64,000 bases of DNA. It comes from Thiodiazotropha sp040791665. Lineage in GTDB: Bacteria > Pseudomonadota > Gammaproteobacteria > Chromatiales > Chromatiaceae. The DNA lies in the NCBI GenBank assembly GCA_040791665.1, contig JBFNNX010000017.1:1-64000 (forward strand). Direction: 5' to 3'. The position numbers and the translations under genes are program-made. Positions within the stretch are counted from its first letter, which is position 1; each line of letters opens with the position of its first letter. Shown one piece after another: positions 24,446 to 33,225 of this stretch. A model generated the notes under the pieces. The model was not told the origin of the DNA. It saw nothing but the letters and a program-made list of their open reading frames with translations, and searched no databases.

Positions 24446-25783
24446 TTATAGAATGTACTGACTCAGATCCTCGTCCGCCGCCAGCTGAGAGAGTTGATCG
24501 TCGACATAGCTCTCATCGATGACAATGGTCTCATCGGCATGTTCCGAGGCCATGAAGGAGATGCTCTCCAACAGGCGCTCCATGACCGTATGCAGGCGGC
24601 GCGCACCGATGTTCTCTGTCCTTTCGTTCACATGCCAGGCAGTCTCCGCAATGCGGCGGATACCTGCTTCGGTGAAGCTCAGGCGTACATTCTCCGTCTC
24701 AAGCAGGGCCTGGTACTGCTCGGTGAGCGAGGCGTCAGGCTCGGTAAGTATGCGGGTGAAATCATCGGTTGTGAGTGCGGATAACTCCACCCGGATCGGT
24801 AATCGGCCCTGTAGTTCGGGGATCAGATCGGATGGCTTGGCGAGATGGAAGGCACCGGATGCAATGAACAGGATATGATCTGTCTTGACCATGCCGTGCT
24901 TGGTGGAGATAGTACACCCCTCCACCAGGGGCAGCAGATCGCGTTGCACCCCCTCGCGGGAGACGTCCGCACCCCGGGTTTCGGCACGGCTGGTTACCTT
25001 ATCCAACTCATCGATAAAGACGATCCCGTGCTGTTCCACCATCTCCAGCGCCCGCAGCTTGAGATCCTCCTCGTTGATGCGCTTCGCCGCCTCCTCATCA
25101 CTCAGGACCTTGAACGCATCCTTGATACGCAGTTTGCGGCGTCGCGTGCGTCCGCTCCCCAAGTTTTGGAACATGCCCTGCAACTGGCTGGTCATCTCCT
25201 CCATACCCGGCGGCGCCATGATCTCGACCCCTACCGGGGTAGAGCTGACCTCGATATCGATCTCCTTGTTGTCGAGCCCGCCACTTCGCAGTTTGTCGCG
25301 GAATTTCTCACGGGTCGCGTCGGAGACACCCGAACTTGTTTCACTGTCTCCCCAGCCTGAGGTCGAGGGCGAGGGAAGCAAGGCATCGAGAATCCGTTCC
25401 TCGGCGGCCTGCTTGGCTTCACCGGAAACTTTGGCCATCTCGCCTTCTCGCACCATTTTGACCGCAGAGTCGGTCAATTCACGGATAATCGAATCCACCT
25501 CTCTGCCGACATAACCCACTTCGGTAAATTTTGTGGCTTCCACCTTGAGGAAAGGGGCGTTCGCCAGTTTGGCCAGACGTCGCGCGATCTCCGTCTTGCC
25601 GACACCGGTCGGGCCGATCATCAGGATGTTCTTCGGCGTGATCTCATTTCGTAGGCTTTCAGGAACCTGGGAGCGACGCCAGCGGTTGCGTAGGGCGATG
25701 GCCACAGCGCGCTTTGCGTCAGTCTGGCCGATAATGTGCTTGTCCAGCTCAGCGACGATCTGTTGGGGGGTTATTTCCGACAT
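24446..25783 (-). CDS. hslU: ATP-dependent protease ATPase subunit HslU
   Basis: A 445-residue AAA+ unfoldase. Walker A is GPTGVGKTE, Walker B VFIDELDKV, the pore loop GYVGREVDS is intact, and it carries the I domain insert and the C-terminal DLSQYIL tail that docks into HslV. With hslV it forms a two-gene operon (50 nt apart). The ATG at 25783 is preferred to the TTG codon before it. Confidence 0.97.
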   Translation of the reverse strand: MSEITPQQIVAELDKHIIGQTDAKRAVAIALRNRWRRSQVPESLRNEITPKNILMIGPTGVGKTEIARRLAKLANAPFLKVEATKFTEVGYVGREVDSIIRELTDSAVKMVREGEMAKVSGEAKQAAEERILDALLPSPSTSGWGDSETSSGVSDATREKFRDKLRSGGLDNKEIDIEVSSTPVGVEIMAPPGMEEMTSQLQGMFQNLGSGRTRRRKLRIKDAFKVLSDEEAAKRINEEDLKLRALEMVEQHGIVFIDELDKVTSRAETRGADVSREGVQRDLLPLVEGCTISTKHGMVKTDHILFIASGAFHLAKPSDLIPELQGRLPIRVELSALTTDDFTRILTEPDASLTEQYQALLETENVRLSFTEAGIRRIAETAWHVNERTENIGARRLHTVMERLLESISFMASEHADETIVIDESYVDDQLSQLAADEDLSQYIL

Positions 25784-25833
25784 CAATGGTTTCCGCTAAT
25801 TGTTATCCGACTCAGAATCCGTGGTGAGGTGAT

Positions 25834-26379
25834 CTAGGTTTTACTGTCCAGCTCTTCCAGTACGAGATTATGGTTGGTGTAGATACAGATATCGGCGGCG
25901 ATACCGAGTCCCTTTTCGACGATCTCGCGGGCACCGAGTTCCGTATTATCCAGCAGCGCCCGTGCCGCAGCCTGGGCAAAGCTGCCGCCGGAACCGATAG
26001 CCATCAAATTATGTTCCGGTTCGATCACGTCACCGGTGCCGGAGATGATCAGCGAAGTCTCTGTATCGGCGACGCACAGCAATGCCTCCAGCCGACGCAA
26101 CGCCCGGTCGGTGCGCCAGTCTTTGGCCATCTCCACAGCCGCACGCGTGAGGTGTCCCTGGTGCTTTTCCAGCTTACCCTCGAAGCGTTCGAACAGGGTG
26201 AAGGCATCGGCGGTGGCACCGGCGAAACCGGCGATGACCTTACTTTTATAGAGCTGCCTCACTTTACGGGCATTGCCTTTCATCACAGTATTGCCAAGGG
26301 AGACCTGACCATCACCGCCGATGACCACTTTGCCGTTACGCCTGACTGATAGAATGGTAGTACCTTTGAAGTTTTCCAC
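25834..26379 (-). CDS. hslV: ATP-dependent protease proteolytic subunit HslV
   Basis: A threonine peptidase related to proteasome beta subunits. The catalytic threonine lies in GTTILSVRRNGKVVIGGDGQ. I place the start at the GTG at 26379, giving 181 residues (family about 175-185) and five residues VENFKG before the catalytic Thr, similar to other HslV with a short propeptide; a GGAA site precedes it. The longer reading adds a basic stretch unlike HslV. First gene of hslVU. Confidence 0.95.
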   Translation of the reverse strand: MENFKGTTILSVRRNGKVVIGGDGQVSLGNTVMKGNARKVRQLYKSKVIAGFAGATADAFTLFERFEGKLEKHQGHLTRAAVEMAKDWRTDRALRRLEALLCVADTETSLIISGTGDVIEPEHNLMAIGSGGSFAQAAARALLDNTELGAREIVEKGLGIAADICIYTNHNLVLEELDSKT

Positions 26380-26621
26380 GCCGGATTCCGAGAGTTTTTT
26401 GATGAGGTGGCGATTGTACCTGAGGTGGAGGCTGGTGAAAAATCGACGGCTAGCCTGAGATTTGCATATTCCAGGCATTGAGCGGTCGCCGATCCTGTCC
26501 GGTCAATTTCAGAATCATTGAGTTGACAGTGAAGATGCATTGCCGCACTGTTTTTGGAAACTGGAATATTAGGGTTTTCACTTTCTTGTTTGGTAGCGGT
26601 ATCCATGGCAGATTCACAACT

Positions 26622-27581
26622 ATGTCGATCAGACTCACCCGAATTGCTGTAGTTGGAATAATCTGCCATCTCTTCACGACTGCCCAGGCAGACGATTCCG
26701 CTCGTCTGTTACATTCGCCGTTGAGTGCCCAGGAAATTGCCGAGCAGGTCTATGTGGCGGCGCATGGCGGATTGGTGAAGAACGCGCTCAGCAAGCGCAG
26801 GGGGAGAGAAGTCGCCGTGGTCGTTAATCGCGCCCCGTTGGCTATGCGCACGCAGGACAGGGTGCCGGGGGTGCAGACCTTTGACACCTATGTCAACAAT
26901 ACCCCCCAAGATCCTGCCATTGAGACTCAGCAAATGGCGATCCTGACCTCGGGCAAGACCAAGGGCACAGGTGTACTGTTCACGCGGTATGCCGATCCGC
27001 AAAGGGGCAATGTGATCTCGATGTGGCTGCCGGCACTGCGCAAGATCAGGCGGATCAACGAACCCTCCCATGAGGATGTATGGTTCGGTACCAATCTGAC
27101 CTATGGGGAGTTGGTATTGCGTGGACCGGAGGATGAGGTCCATGAACTGCTCGGCGAAGCCAAGGTGGAGGAGTGCCTGGCTGCGATGGAGTTGCAGCCC
27201 TGGGAAAAGACCCGCTATACGAGGCATCTGCCGGGGCCGCAGTGCGCCCATATCGGCAAGTCCGTATATCAATTGAAGAGCGCCACCAAGTTTAAAAACT
27301 GGTGGTATGACTACCATATCAGTGAAATCGACAAACGTACGTTCGCCCTCTATAAAACGGTCTACTATAAAAATGGCGAAATGATAAAAACGGTATATAT
27401 CGATTGGCAGTCCCTTGATCAGCCGGATCCGCGCATCGCATATCCCAGGTATATCTACGCAATCTCTCACCAAGACGGCAAGGACAGCATGGTCTATGTG
27501 CCGCGCAGTACGATCTCTTTGAATGTGGATCTCGCCGACGGGTTCTGGTCTGAACAGACCCTGCAAAACTATGGTCGATAA
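26622..27581 (+). CDS. Outer-membrane lipoprotein-sorting (LolA-like) periplasmic protein
   Basis: A 319-residue protein with a signal peptide (IAVVGIICHLFTTAQA) and a LolA-like fold of the COG2834/DUF1329-type: FDTYVNNTP, ILTSGKTKGTGVLFTRYADPQRG, MWLPALRKIRRINEPSHED and WWYDYHISEID. These proteins typically sit beside an RND/MMPL transporter and are thought to carry lipid across the periplasm. Here the MMPL gene follows 11 nt later, which supports that reading. The ATG at 26622 gives a signal peptide at the right place. Two cysteines in the C-terminal half (CLAAMELQ, PQCAHIG). Confidence 0.78.
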   Translation: MSIRLTRIAVVGIICHLFTTAQADDSARLLHSPLSAQEIAEQVYVAAHGGLVKNALSKRRGREVAVVVNRAPLAMRTQDRVPGVQTFDTYVNNTPQDPAIETQQMAILTSGKTKGTGVLFTRYADPQRGNVISMWLPALRKIRRINEPSHEDVWFGTNLTYGELVLRGPEDEVHELLGEAKVEECLAAMELQPWEKTRYTRHLPGPQCAHIGKSVYQLKSATKFKNWWYDYHISEIDKRTFALYKTVYYKNGEMIKTVYIDWQSLDQPDPRIAYPRYIYAISHQDGKDSMVYVPRSTISLNVDLADGFWSEQTLQNYGR

Positions 27582-27592
27582 AGCGATGCGCG

Positions 27593-30481
27593 ATGTCTGG
27601 TCAGAGTAACGGTTACGCTGACGCGTACGCCCGCTTTGTGATCCAGCATCGCCGGGCGGTGATTATACTGCTGTTCGCCTCAACGCTGCTGGCGCTGTTC
27701 TTCGTCAACCGGGTGAATCTGCGTAATGACCCGGACTCTTTGCTGCCCCTCACGAACCGTTATATCGCCACCAATCTCTATAGCGACCTTACCTACGGTA
27801 TGGGCAACCTGATGGTGTGGGGATTGAAGGTCAAACAGGGTGATATCTACCAGTCCTGGTTTCTCGAGATGGTACATGATTTCTATCGGGATGTGAGTGG
27901 GCTGGAATTTGCGAATGCGGTCAATTTTGTCGGTCTGCCGTCATCGAAGCTGCGCAACCTGGGCATTTCCGATAAGGGGAGTCTCGATTATCGCCGTCTG
28001 ATGCCCGCCAACGGTTTTGCCGCCGATGAACAGGAGCGGCAGCGTCAGATCGAGTATCTTCGTCAGGGGCTGGAAAAACATCTGGTGTTGGAACCCCTGC
28101 TGATCTATTACCAGGATGGAAAAGGCGATAAGTGCCAGATGGTCGGCCCGGATGGAAAGATCAGCAGTGCATCGATCCGTCATGTGCACGAGAACTGTCG
28201 CGCCGTAGGCACCTTCATAATCGGCGATTTCAGCAATCAGCTGAAGGATAATCATCTGCGATGGATTGCCGCGGCAAAAGGCGTCATGGCGGATTACCAG
28301 GCCCGCTATGGCGACCGGGTTGAGTTTACAATATCTGGAGAGCCCTATTTTCTCGCATCCATGGTCGAGGAACTTTGGGACAAAGCATGGCTGTTCGGGA
28401 TCTCATTGCTGATCATCCTGATTGTGCTCTGGTATGAGTTTCGACGCTGGAGCTGTGCGGTTCTGCCCTTGTTGGGTGTTGGTATGACCATCATTCTGAC
28501 TCTCGGATTGATGGGATATTCGCAGTTCAGACTCACCACCATGATGGCGCTGACTCCCATGCTGCTGCTGGCCATCGGTATCGGCCACTCCATGCAGATC
28601 ACCCGACGTTATATGCAGGAGTTGCAAAAATCCGGAGATCATCAGCAGGCGGCGTATACCGCCATCCGATATACGGTAGTACCGGCGGCGCTCTCAATTG
28701 GCACAGATCTGCATGGTTTTTTTGCCATCTCATTCATCGATATCTCATTTTACAAGGCCTATGCCTATTTCGGCATATTCGGCATGTCCACCCTGATCCT
28801 CACCACAACCACGCTGATTCCCCTGCTTATGATCACATTTCCGCCGAAGCTGCATGACCGTCAGTTCGAACGCGGTTGGGAATTACGACTGGCCAAGGGA
28901 TTGACCCGGTTGCTCACCGGCCCGCTCAAGTGGTTGCCTGTGCTGGCGGTCATCGGAATCTGGCTGCTCTCTGCCTATGCCACAGAGCTGGACAGGGGCT
29001 TTAGCGCATTGATGGCGGGAGAGGCGGGTCGTAACGACCCGGAGATTGCGCGCATCCAGGATGAGTTCGACATCATGCCCGGCGTGGAGAAGGGCATACA
29101 CTACCCCCGGGCGGCCTATAAGGACCACTATATGCTGGGTGAGATTTTGACCGGAGACGGGGAGGTCAAGGCGATAGCCGATCTCGAGGCACTATCAGAC
29201 ATGATGCCTGGAGTGATCACGGCGAATATGGTTATCCGTTCCAAGGCCGGTACGCTGCCTGCGTGCGGTCTGGATGCCTGGAGTGAGTCCGGTGAACGGT
29301 TGACGGGAGCGGATGCGTGTTTCGATGCCATGGAGGACCCGCCGCAGGGCATCTTTAATCAGGCTCTGGTGTTGAACGCCCTGTCGTTGTTCGAGGATTG
29401 GCTTCGCGGTCACCCGCATATCGGTTTTACCGCCTCCTATGTACAGTTCGCCAAGACCCTCAACATGATGCTCAATAGTCCCGAGGGCGAGTCGCCGGTG
29501 ACACATATGAATCTCTACGCCATACCCACCCTGGAGCACATGCGGCAAAATGCCTATGCCTATGGCCTCCCTGGAGAGGAGGAGCGGTTCCCCGATCCGG
29601 ACGAAACGGTACAACTCTATAATGGCATGTTGGCCACCAGTGCGAAGGCGGGGGAGCTGGAGGCCTTTGTCAACACACGGAGTTGGGATGAGGGTATCAT
29701 TGTGGGCTTTGTCAATACCATGGATCCCAAACTGACCCATCAGACAATTCTCGATATTCAGCGCTATCTGCAGGAACATGCCGACGATCCGGGAATGGAT
29801 CTGCTCCGGGTCGGGGTCGAGGGAGGGGAGCATATCCGTGTTCCGGCCAAAGGCGGGATTCCGGCCGATACCGTCGTAACCGAAGACTCAATTCCTGGCA
29901 GGGCAGCGATCGGCGGTTTTCTGGGTGTCACCGAGGCGACCAGGGATGTCGCCTTCAAGGAGTGGCTGAATGCCCCGGTGGCGACATCCCTGACTGTCTT
30001 TCTCATGACCTTGATCATGTTTCGTTCCTGGATGGTCGCCAGCATCCTGATCAGCCTCTGTTTTATTACCCTGATGACCCAATATGGTTTGGGCGCCTAT
30101 ATGACATCTATCGGTGAATGGTCAGCCAACCTGGCATTTCATGTACAGGTGGCACTGAGTATCGCCATGGGATTGGGCGTCGATTACGGTGTCTACATGG
30201 TATCGCGTCTGCGTGAGGAGATGAGCGCTTCCGGAGGGGACTGGCATCTGGCCTTACAGACCACGCTGGGTACTACCGGCTCGGCGATCATCATCTCCAT
30301 GCTGGTACTGCTGGGTAGTTTTATCCCCTTGATGAATACCGAGCTGGCCAACCTCTGGTCGGTTAGCCTGTATATCTCCGAGGCCTTGATCATGGACGTC
30401 ATCATTGCCCTGATGGTGCTGCCGTTGATGGTCTATTGGTTGCGACCAAGGTTCGTCTTTCCAGCCAAAAAGATGGAATGA
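27593..30481 (+). CDS. MMPL/RND-family transporter
   Basis: A 962-residue inner-membrane transporter of the COG1033 (MMPL/hydrophobe exporter) group. It has an N-terminal helix, a large periplasmic loop, a first sterol-sensing-like six-helix block (about 270-420), a second periplasmic loop and a second block (about 800-955), where IAMGLGVDYGVYMVSRLREE is the RND signature with a transmembrane Asp. It likely moves a lipid or hydrophobic compound together with the preceding LolA-like protein. Substrate cannot be named. Confidence 0.85.
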   Translation: MSGQSNGYADAYARFVIQHRRAVIILLFASTLLALFFVNRVNLRNDPDSLLPLTNRYIATNLYSDLTYGMGNLMVWGLKVKQGDIYQSWFLEMVHDFYRDVSGLEFANAVNFVGLPSSKLRNLGISDKGSLDYRRLMPANGFAADEQERQRQIEYLRQGLEKHLVLEPLLIYYQDGKGDKCQMVGPDGKISSASIRHVHENCRAVGTFIIGDFSNQLKDNHLRWIAAAKGVMADYQARYGDRVEFTISGEPYFLASMVEELWDKAWLFGISLLIILIVLWYEFRRWSCAVLPLLGVGMTIILTLGLMGYSQFRLTTMMALTPMLLLAIGIGHSMQITRRYMQELQKSGDHQQAAYTAIRYTVVPAALSIGTDLHGFFAISFIDISFYKAYAYFGIFGMSTLILTTTTLIPLLMITFPPKLHDRQFERGWELRLAKGLTRLLTGPLKWLPVLAVIGIWLLSAYATELDRGFSALMAGEAGRNDPEIARIQDEFDIMPGVEKGIHYPRAAYKDHYMLGEILTGDGEVKAIADLEALSDMMPGVITANMVIRSKAGTLPACGLDAWSESGERLTGADACFDAMEDPPQGIFNQALVLNALSLFEDWLRGHPHIGFTASYVQFAKTLNMMLNSPEGESPVTHMNLYAIPTLEHMRQNAYAYGLPGEEERFPDPDETVQLYNGMLATSAKAGELEAFVNTRSWDEGIIVGFVNTMDPKLTHQTILDIQRYLQEHADDPGMDLLRVGVEGGEHIRVPAKGGIPADTVVTEDSIPGRAAIGGFLGVTEATRDVAFKEWLNAPVATSLTVFLMTLIMFRSWMVASILISLCFITLMTQYGLGAYMTSIGEWSANLAFHVQVALSIAMGLGVDYGVYMVSRLREEMSASGGDWHLALQTTLGTTGSAIIISMLVLLGSFIPLMNTELANLWSVSLYISEALIMDVIIALMVLPLMVYWLRPRFVFPAKKME

Positions 30482-30642
30482 TATTACTGATTTCAACTTC
30501 TTCCCTGATTGCCCTCTGCCAGCCGAGCTCAATCGCGTCTCATCAGTCAATCGTTATCAGAACTCGGATAGCAAACAGTGATGCCACTGGCTATGCTTGT
30601 ATAAAACGCGGGTTAAATTCCTGTCCTAACATTAAGCACTAT

Positions 30643-32142
30643 ATGATTCTCAGATCCCGTTATCGCTATCTTCTGGTTTTTCTGTTTTTTATCCTATTTA
30701 CCCCCCTTCTAATGTGGAGCAGTGTACAGGTCACCCGGGAACAGGGACTGACCGGGTTGGCGGCAGATGCTGAGAATGATCTGATGCTGTATGTCCGCAA
30801 CTTTGATGAATATCTGACCCGCTACGACCATCTTTCGGGGTCGGTGGCAACCAGCCGCCTAATCCTCGATCTGTTGCGTAACCCGGAGGAGCGCAGTGTG
30901 GTGATGGCGGCGAATCGCTATCTTGAGGCGCTGAATGAGGAGGTGCACGCGAATACGGTCTATGTGATGGATTTGATGGGCAACACATTGGCAGCCAGCA
31001 ACTGGCAGGCTGAGAAATCGTTCGTTGGCAAGAACTACAGTTTCCGATCCTATTTCCAGCGCGCCATTGATGGCATACAGGGACGTGACGTGGCCGTCGG
31101 TGCCACTTCGGGGGTGCTGGGCTATTACGCGGCGAGACCCGTGCTCGATGCTGGAGAGGTCATTGGCGCGGCCGTGATAAAGCTGACGCTGGAAGAGATG
31201 CGTTTGATGTTTGCGGATCTGAATATGCAAATTCTGGTGGCGGACAGGGATGGTGTGATCTTTCTCGCCAGTGACGAGCGCTGGCGGTTTAAGACTCTGC
31301 GGCCACTGACCTCGTCGCAAATGGAGAGGATTCGCAAGGTCAAACGTTATGCCGACAATCCCCTGATACCGTGGTCGACGGTGGAGACGCAACCAAGAGA
31401 TGAGGTATCGAAACTGTTGGTGCTTGACGACGGTATCGAGTATCTCGCGCAAGCCACTTTGATGCTCTCACGGGGGTGGGAGATGCATGTTTTGAAGCCT
31501 GCCAGCGAAGTGGACAATCAGGTCTATTTTGCCATGATTGCGAGCGGCCTGGTCTGCGCCATAGCCCTGTTGAGCCTGTTGTTGCTGATTCAGCGACACG
31601 ACTATCTCCAGGATCTCAGGGACGCGGCGATCCACGACTTCCTAACCGGGCTCTATACTCGGCGCTATTTGCAGGATACGGCTAAAGCGCAGATCAGCCG
31701 CATGGACCGGGGCCAGGTCAACAGTTTCTCGGCGGCGATGATCGATATCGACCATTTCAAGCGAGTCAACGATGATTTCGGACATCGGGCCGGCGATCAA
31801 GTGCTAAGGGCGGTAGGCTCCGCCATCGCCTCTGAAATCAGGCAGGGTGACATCCCGGTACGATACGGAGGTGAGGAGTTCCTGGTCATAATCAACTCGA
31901 AAACCGATTGTGACTCCACGCGGATTGTGCGGCGCATCCTGGAGCGTATAAAGACCATGAGTTTTCGCGGGCCTATCCGCCGGCTCAAGATTACAGCCAG
32001 TGCCGGTGTCGCACACTACCAGCCCGGAGAGACCCTGGAACAACTGCTCCAACGGGCAGACGAACTGCTCTATCGGGCCAAGGAGGATGGACGGGACCGT
32101 TTCTATGACGATCTATGTCGGGAATCGAGGCCGTCGCCATGA
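30643..32142 (+). CDS. Membrane diguanylate cyclase with periplasmic dCache-type sensor
   Basis: A 499-residue protein. A first transmembrane helix (about 8-26) is followed by a periplasmic double-Cache-like region (about 35-290; FRSYFQRAIDG, GYYAARPVLDAG), a second helix (about 297-317), and a GGDEF domain with RYGGEEF and I-site RQGD five residues upstream, so it should make cyclic-di-GMP. The ATG at 30643 is chosen because the frame upstream is not membrane-like. It overlaps the following periplasmic binding protein gene by 4 nt (ATGA), a strong sign of coupled translation. Confidence 0.9.
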   Translation: MILRSRYRYLLVFLFFILFTPLLMWSSVQVTREQGLTGLAADAENDLMLYVRNFDEYLTRYDHLSGSVATSRLILDLLRNPEERSVVMAANRYLEALNEEVHANTVYVMDLMGNTLAASNWQAEKSFVGKNYSFRSYFQRAIDGIQGRDVAVGATSGVLGYYAARPVLDAGEVIGAAVIKLTLEEMRLMFADLNMQILVADRDGVIFLASDERWRFKTLRPLTSSQMERIRKVKRYADNPLIPWSTVETQPRDEVSKLLVLDDGIEYLAQATLMLSRGWEMHVLKPASEVDNQVYFAMIASGLVCAIALLSLLLLIQRHDYLQDLRDAAIHDFLTGLYTRRYLQDTAKAQISRMDRGQVNSFSAAMIDIDHFKRVNDDFGHRAGDQVLRAVGSAIASEIRQGDIPVRYGGEEFLVIINSKTDCDSTRIVRRILERIKTMSFRGPIRRLKITASAGVAHYQPGETLEQLLQRADELLYRAKEDGRDRFYDDLCRESRPSP

Positions 32143-33140
32143 AGCGATTACTCCCCCTGCTCATGTTGGTCGTATGGATGCCATCCCTTTTCGCCACCGA
32201 TTCATTGGTGATATACGGTTCACGCCAACGACCATTGATGGAGCCCCTGCTGCTGATCTACTCCGAATTGCACGGAGTCGATGTGCGCTATGTCGAGGAG
32301 AAATCCGGCAATCTCTTGCGTCGGCTGACTGAGGAGGGAGAGCGATCCGGTGCTGATCTGCTGCTGACTGCGGATATTGGCATCTTACAGGCGGCGCGCG
32401 ATCAGGGTTTGCTGCAACCCAACCCGTCGCCACTGCTGAGGAGCCTGATTCCCCCCCAGTACCGGGATCCGAACGGACACTGGTTCGGACTCTCGCTGAG
32501 AGCGAGGATGATCGTTTATGCACCGGATAGGATAGCGCCGGACAGCCTGCAGGATTATGCCGATCTTGCGTCACCTGCGCTGAAAGGCCGGCTCTGCATC
32601 CGATCGCTGAACCACGTCTACAATCAGTCGCTCACTGCCGCCATGCTGGCCCGTTGGGGGGAGTCGCAGACCCGGACCTGGTTGAGGGGGATGAAGGATA
32701 ATCTCGCCCGACCGCCGCAGGGTGGGGACCGGGATCAGATCCGTGCAGTGTCGGAGGATTATTGCGATGTGGCTCTGGTCAACAGTTACTACTTTGCGAT
32801 GATGCAGAACAGCGACGATGAGCGGGAGGTTGTCTCCAAATTGGCCTGGGTCTGGCCGGAAGACGGTGTGCATGTGAATATCAGTGGCGGTGGCGTCACC
32901 CGTCACGCCCCGCATCCTCAACTGGCCAAAGATTTTCTCGAATTCCTCGCCGGTTTTGACAGTCAACGACTGTTTGCTGTACTCAATCAGGAATATCCGG
33001 CCGTACTGGGTGTTCCCGTCTCGCATACGCTAATGCGGCTAGGTGCCTATGAAGCCGACTTCCGACCGTTGGCATTGATTGCCCGTCAGCGTCAAAAGGC
33101 GTTAATGTTGATACGTCAAATTGCAGAAACTAAGCAGTAG
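32139..33140 (+). CDS. Orphan periplasmic iron-type ABC substrate-binding protein
   Basis: A 333-residue secreted protein with an N-terminal signal peptide (about 1-18) and a type II periplasmic binding fold of the Fe(III)/FbpA-FutA group (DSLVIYGSRQRPLMEPLL, FGLSLRARMIVYAPDR, SLQDYADLASPALKGRLC). The tyrosine pair in VNSYYFAMM (about 215) resembles the iron ligands of FbpA. No permease or ATPase follows. Its start overlaps the end of the diguanylate cyclase gene by 4 nt, so it may act as a sensor of a ligand for that cyclase rather than as a transporter part. Confidence 0.8.
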   Translation: MKRLLPLLMLVVWMPSLFATDSLVIYGSRQRPLMEPLLLIYSELHGVDVRYVEEKSGNLLRRLTEEGERSGADLLLTADIGILQAARDQGLLQPNPSPLLRSLIPPQYRDPNGHWFGLSLRARMIVYAPDRIAPDSLQDYADLASPALKGRLCIRSLNHVYNQSLTAAMLARWGESQTRTWLRGMKDNLARPPQGGDRDQIRAVSEDYCDVALVNSYYFAMMQNSDDEREVVSKLAWVWPEDGVHVNISGGGVTRHAPHPQLAKDFLEFLAGFDSQRLFAVLNQEYPAVLGVPVSHTLMRLGAYEADFRPLALIARQRQKALMLIRQIAETKQ

Positions 33141-33225
33141 CGTTTCTGATGTGGCTAAGGCGCATTGAGTCATATTGCCGCGAAGTGGTTATTGCAAAAA
33201 AGCCTTCCCTGGCAAGTTGGCGTGA

